DNA from: Vibrio bathopelagicus
Lineage (GTDB): Bacteria > Pseudomonadota > Gammaproteobacteria > Enterobacterales > Vibrionaceae
Direction of reading: 5' to 3'
NCBI RefSeq assembly: GCF_014879975.1
Contig: NZ_CP062501.1
Coordinates: 1,116,001-1,180,000 of the forward strand
DNA length: 64,000 nucleotides
This document shows positions 61,866-64,000 of the stretch, one piece after another. A program made the position numbers and the translations under genes. Positions within the stretch are counted from its first letter, which is position 1. Every line of letters begins with the position of its first letter. The notes under the pieces are model-generated. The model did no database searches and was not told where the DNA came from. It saw nothing but the letters and a program-made list of their open reading frames with translations.

Positions 61866-62681
61866 TTATTTAGCGTCTAGTGATGGCGCTGTTTTAGCGT
61901 GCGTAAGGTATAGAGGAACACACGTTAACAGCAGACCACCAACGATGTTACCTAGAATTGTTGGGATAAGGTTGAAGTTCAACCATGTCGCGATACCGAA
62001 ATCAGCGCCAAGAATCATACCCAGTGGGAATAGGAACATGTTTACTACTGTATGCTCAAATACTAGTGCGAAGAAGATGAAGATTGGGAACCACATCATT
62101 GCTACACGGCCTGACACAGTGCGAGCTGTCATGTTACCAATTACACCTAGACATACCATTAGATTACAGAAGATGCCGCGTACGAAACACGTGATCCATC
62201 CGTCCATGCCCATGTTTTCAAAACCTAGGCTACGAGCTGTAGAAACTGCGATGAACTTTTGCGCTACCGCATTTGGGTCTAGAGAGAAGTTGCCTGTCAA
62301 TGAAACTGCAACTAGGAAAGCCACGATAAGTGAACCAATAAGGTTGCCTAACCCAACAAGTCCCCAACAACGTAGGATACGGCCCCAAGTAATGCCTGGG
62401 CGGTTGTCGAATTTAGCTAAAGGAGCAAGGCCGAAAACGCCAGTTACTAGATCGTAACCCATAACACTTAGAATAACGAAGCCAACTGGGAACACGAGTG
62501 CGCCAACAAGGCCAATGCCCGTTTGTACCATTGCTGTAATAGCAACTACAACCGCTAGAGAAAGGATGATACCAGCCATAGTGCTTCGAATCAGGAGGTC
62601 GCGAGTACTTGTCTTCGTTTTCGCTTCACCTACATCGATCATCGTTTGAACGAATTCTGCCGGTTTAAAATCAGTAGACAT
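61866..62681 (-). CDS. nirC: Formate/nitrite transporter family protein (NirC-like)
   Basis: 271 residues with six helices of the pentameric FNT channel family (GIILSLAVVVAITAMVQTGIGL; GLVGLGNLIGSLIVAFLVA; NLMVCLGVIGNMTARTVSGRVAMMWFPIFIFFALVFEHTVVNMF, containing the central His). Its position after nirBD points to nitrite import or export. A formate role (FocA) is the alternative. 123 bp separate it from nirD. Confidence 0.88.
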   Translation of the reverse strand: MSTDFKPAEFVQTMIDVGEAKTKTSTRDLLIRSTMAGIILSLAVVVAITAMVQTGIGLVGALVFPVGFVILSVMGYDLVTGVFGLAPLAKFDNRPGITWGRILRCWGLVGLGNLIGSLIVAFLVAVSLTGNFSLDPNAVAQKFIAVSTARSLGFENMGMDGWITCFVRGIFCNLMVCLGVIGNMTARTVSGRVAMMWFPIFIFFALVFEHTVVNMFLFPLGMILGADFGIATWLNFNLIPTILGNIVGGLLLTCVPLYLTHAKTAPSLDAK

Positions 62682-62804
62682 AAGGTTGTCCTTAAAAAGT
62701 TTAAATTAAAAGTTAAAATCGGATAGGAAAAGATTCTAGTTGCCGAATTAAGGCAATATCGATAACTAGAACCCTTGAACTATCAAATCTTACTCATCCA
62801 AAGA

Positions 62805-63128
62805 TTAAGCAGAGATTTCTACAGCACCTTTGGTAACACGAGCTTTGTACGCTTTCACGTTGAAGTTCTCGTCTTCCATACACACACCTGTTGTCAGGTT
62901 AAAGCGCTGCTTCTTAAGTGGGCTTGCCACCCAAAGCTCTTGTTTGTGCTCAACAATCAAGCCGCGTGATAACACGTTAGATTGAAAGTAAGGGTCGGTG
63001 TTACTAATCGCTAGTACTTCTTCAGCCTTAGTTGGACGGAAGATTGCCACTTGCTCACCAGCAACCAACGCACAAACACCTGTACCTGGAATAATGTCTT
63101 CGATCTTACAAACTTTGGTAAATGCCAT
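62805..63128 (-). CDS. nirD: Nitrite reductase small subunit
   Basis: About 107 residues, Rieske-like fold (MAFTKVCKIEDIIPGTGVCALVAGEQVAIF) but without the CxH and CxxH cluster ligands, as in other NirD proteins of gammaproteobacteria. It partners NirB for NADH-dependent nitrite reduction to ammonium. The start at 63128 has GGGAG 8 bases upstream; it is 15 bp after the nirB stop. Confidence 0.93.
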   Translation of the reverse strand: MAFTKVCKIEDIIPGTGVCALVAGEQVAIFRPTKAEEVLAISNTDPYFQSNVLSRGLIVEHKQELWVASPLKKQRFNLTTGVCMEDENFNVKAYKARVTKGAVEISA

Positions 63129-63143
63129 GATGTCGTCTCCCAA

Positions 63144-64000
63144 TTAAACCAGTTCAACGTGAAGGATATCGCCCTTCGCTTCAGGGTGTTTCTCAGTGAA
63201 AGTCGCTGGACGGTGTTGTTCACGGCCATCTTCTACAAACACTACGTTTTCATCGCGGTCATCAGCATTGATGAAATGTGCGAAGCGCTTAAGTTGAGCT
63301 TCATCGTTGATTGTATCTGTCCATTCACAAGCAAAGTTACCCACTAGGCCTGCAATGTCAGTTTCAAGTTGGTCATTGATACCAAGCTTGTTATCTACAA
63401 TCACTTCACGTAGGTAATCAACACCACCTTCTAGGTTGTCCATCCATACCGAAGTACGTTGCAGTGGAGCAGCCGTGCGGATGTAGAACATCATGAAACG
63501 GTCGATGTATTTGATCAGCGTTTCTTGGTCTAGGTCGCTTGCAAGTAAGTCTGCGTGACGAGGTTTCATGCCACCGTTACCACATACATACATGTTCCAA
63601 CCAGCGTCAGTTGCGATAATACCTAAATCTTTACCTTGAGCTTCAGCACACTCACGAGTACAGCCAGACACACCAAACTTCATCTTATGAGGAGTACGGA
63701 TACCTTTGTAACGGTTCTCGATCATCACGCCTAGGCCAACTGAATCTTGAACGCCGTAACGACACCAAGTCGAACCAACACATGTCTTCGCCATGCGAAG
63801 TGCTTTTGCGTAAGCTTGACCCGTTTCGTAACCTGCAGCGATTAACTTCTTCCAGATTGCTGGTAAGTCATCTTTCTGAGCACCGAATAGACCGATACGT
63901 TGTGCACCAGTAATCTTGGTGTATAGGTTGTATTCAGCGGCAACATCCGCAAGAACGCTTAGTGCTTGAGGCGTTACTTCACCACCCGCCATACGAGGGA
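63144..64000 (-). CDS. nirB: Nitrite reductase large subunit, C-terminal part (partial)
   Basis: The last 285 or so residues of NirB; the frame stays open at the window edge. Siroheme/[4Fe-4S] ligands are seen in GSTWCRYGVQDS and GVSGCTRECAEAQ. NADH-dependent assimilatory or detoxifying reduction of nitrite to ammonium. Followed by nirD and nirC in the usual order. Confidence 0.94.
   Translation of the reverse strand, partial: PRMAGGEVTPQALSVLADVAAEYNLYTKITGAQRIGLFGAQKDDLPAIWKKLIAAGYETGQAYAKALRMAKTCVGSTWCRYGVQDSVGLGVMIENRYKGIRTPHKMKFGVSGCTRECAEAQGKDLGIIATDAGWNMYVCGNGGMKPRHADLLASDLDQETLIKYIDRFMMFYIRTAAPLQRTSVWMDNLEGGVDYLREVIVDNKLGINDQLETDIAGLVGNFACEWTDTINDEAQLKRFAHFINADDRDENVVFVEDGREQHRPATFTEKHPEAKGDILHVELV

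Noticed and set aside
1..64000. CRISPR arrays, tRNA or rRNA genes, insertion sequences, prophage or toxin-antitoxin loci
   Set aside because: No regularly spaced repeats, cloverleaf sequences, transposase, integrase or phage structural proteins were seen on either strand.

Overview
The window looks like about 64 kb of a Vibrio chromosome, most likely the smaller chromosome (II) of a Splendidus-clade-type marine species. Support comes from the low G+C, dense gammaproteobacterial gene style, Vibrio-typical families (DUF2986, DUF3069, HlyU-family, solitary autotransporter barrel, TtpC-type TonB cluster), and neighbourhoods such as fabH2/trxC, modABC, nrdDG and nirBD that I recall from Vibrio chromosome II. 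No rRNA, tRNA, CRISPR, insertion sequence, integrase or phage gene was seen. Species is not determined.

Layout. 1-5.4 kb: 5' part of pntA, a HlyU-family protein, a ComFB-family protein divergent from a membrane diguanylate cyclase, a solitary outer-membrane barrel and a REC-GGDEF regulator. 5.5-11.7 kb: DUF3069, a cobQ-modABC gene run (cobyric acid synthase, molybdate uptake), a YgiW-type stress protein and a small barrel. 12-20.6 kb: chemoreceptor, ABC-F ATPase YbiT, retropepsin-like lipoprotein, aromatic aminotransferase and an AraC/MATE divergent pair. 20.7-23.6 kb: anaerobic ribonucleotide reductase nrdDG, with tandem NrdR boxes and an FNR box upstream. 23.7-29.3 kb: secreted nuclease, split YeeE/YedE transporter, glycosyltransferase, GNAT, FabH2-like synthase and TrxC. 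29.4-40.4 kb: GMC dehydrogenase plus acyl-CoA ligase with a divergent AraC regulator, an MFS carrier, two mini winged-helix proteins in an AT-rich patch, a second AraC/MATE pair, YgbA and DUF2986.

40.5-55.5 kb is the most notable region, an iron-acquisition island. A PepSY membrane protein, DUF2271, DUF4198, a small periplasmic protein, DUF6162, and a metal-type ABC transporter with two periplasmic binding proteins are arranged much like the Pseudomonas fpvGHJK-fpvCDEF locus, which reduces iron out of ferri-pyoverdine in the periplasm and imports it. Next to it lie a complete six-gene TtpC-type TonB system and a TonB-dependent siderophore receptor with a near-consensus Fur box. This suggests a self-contained unit: outer-membrane uptake, energy supply, periplasmic reduction and inner-membrane iron import.

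55.9-64 kb: a dicarboxylate/amino-acid symporter with a CRP-like site, an OmpR-type two-component system, a NYN-domain protein, DUF4174, and the nitrite-assimilation group cobA (siroheme), nirC, nirD and the 3' part of nirB. Together with modABC and nrdDG this fits a facultative anaerobe that uses nitrate and nitrite.

All functions are from reading the protein sequences by eye; no database search was run.
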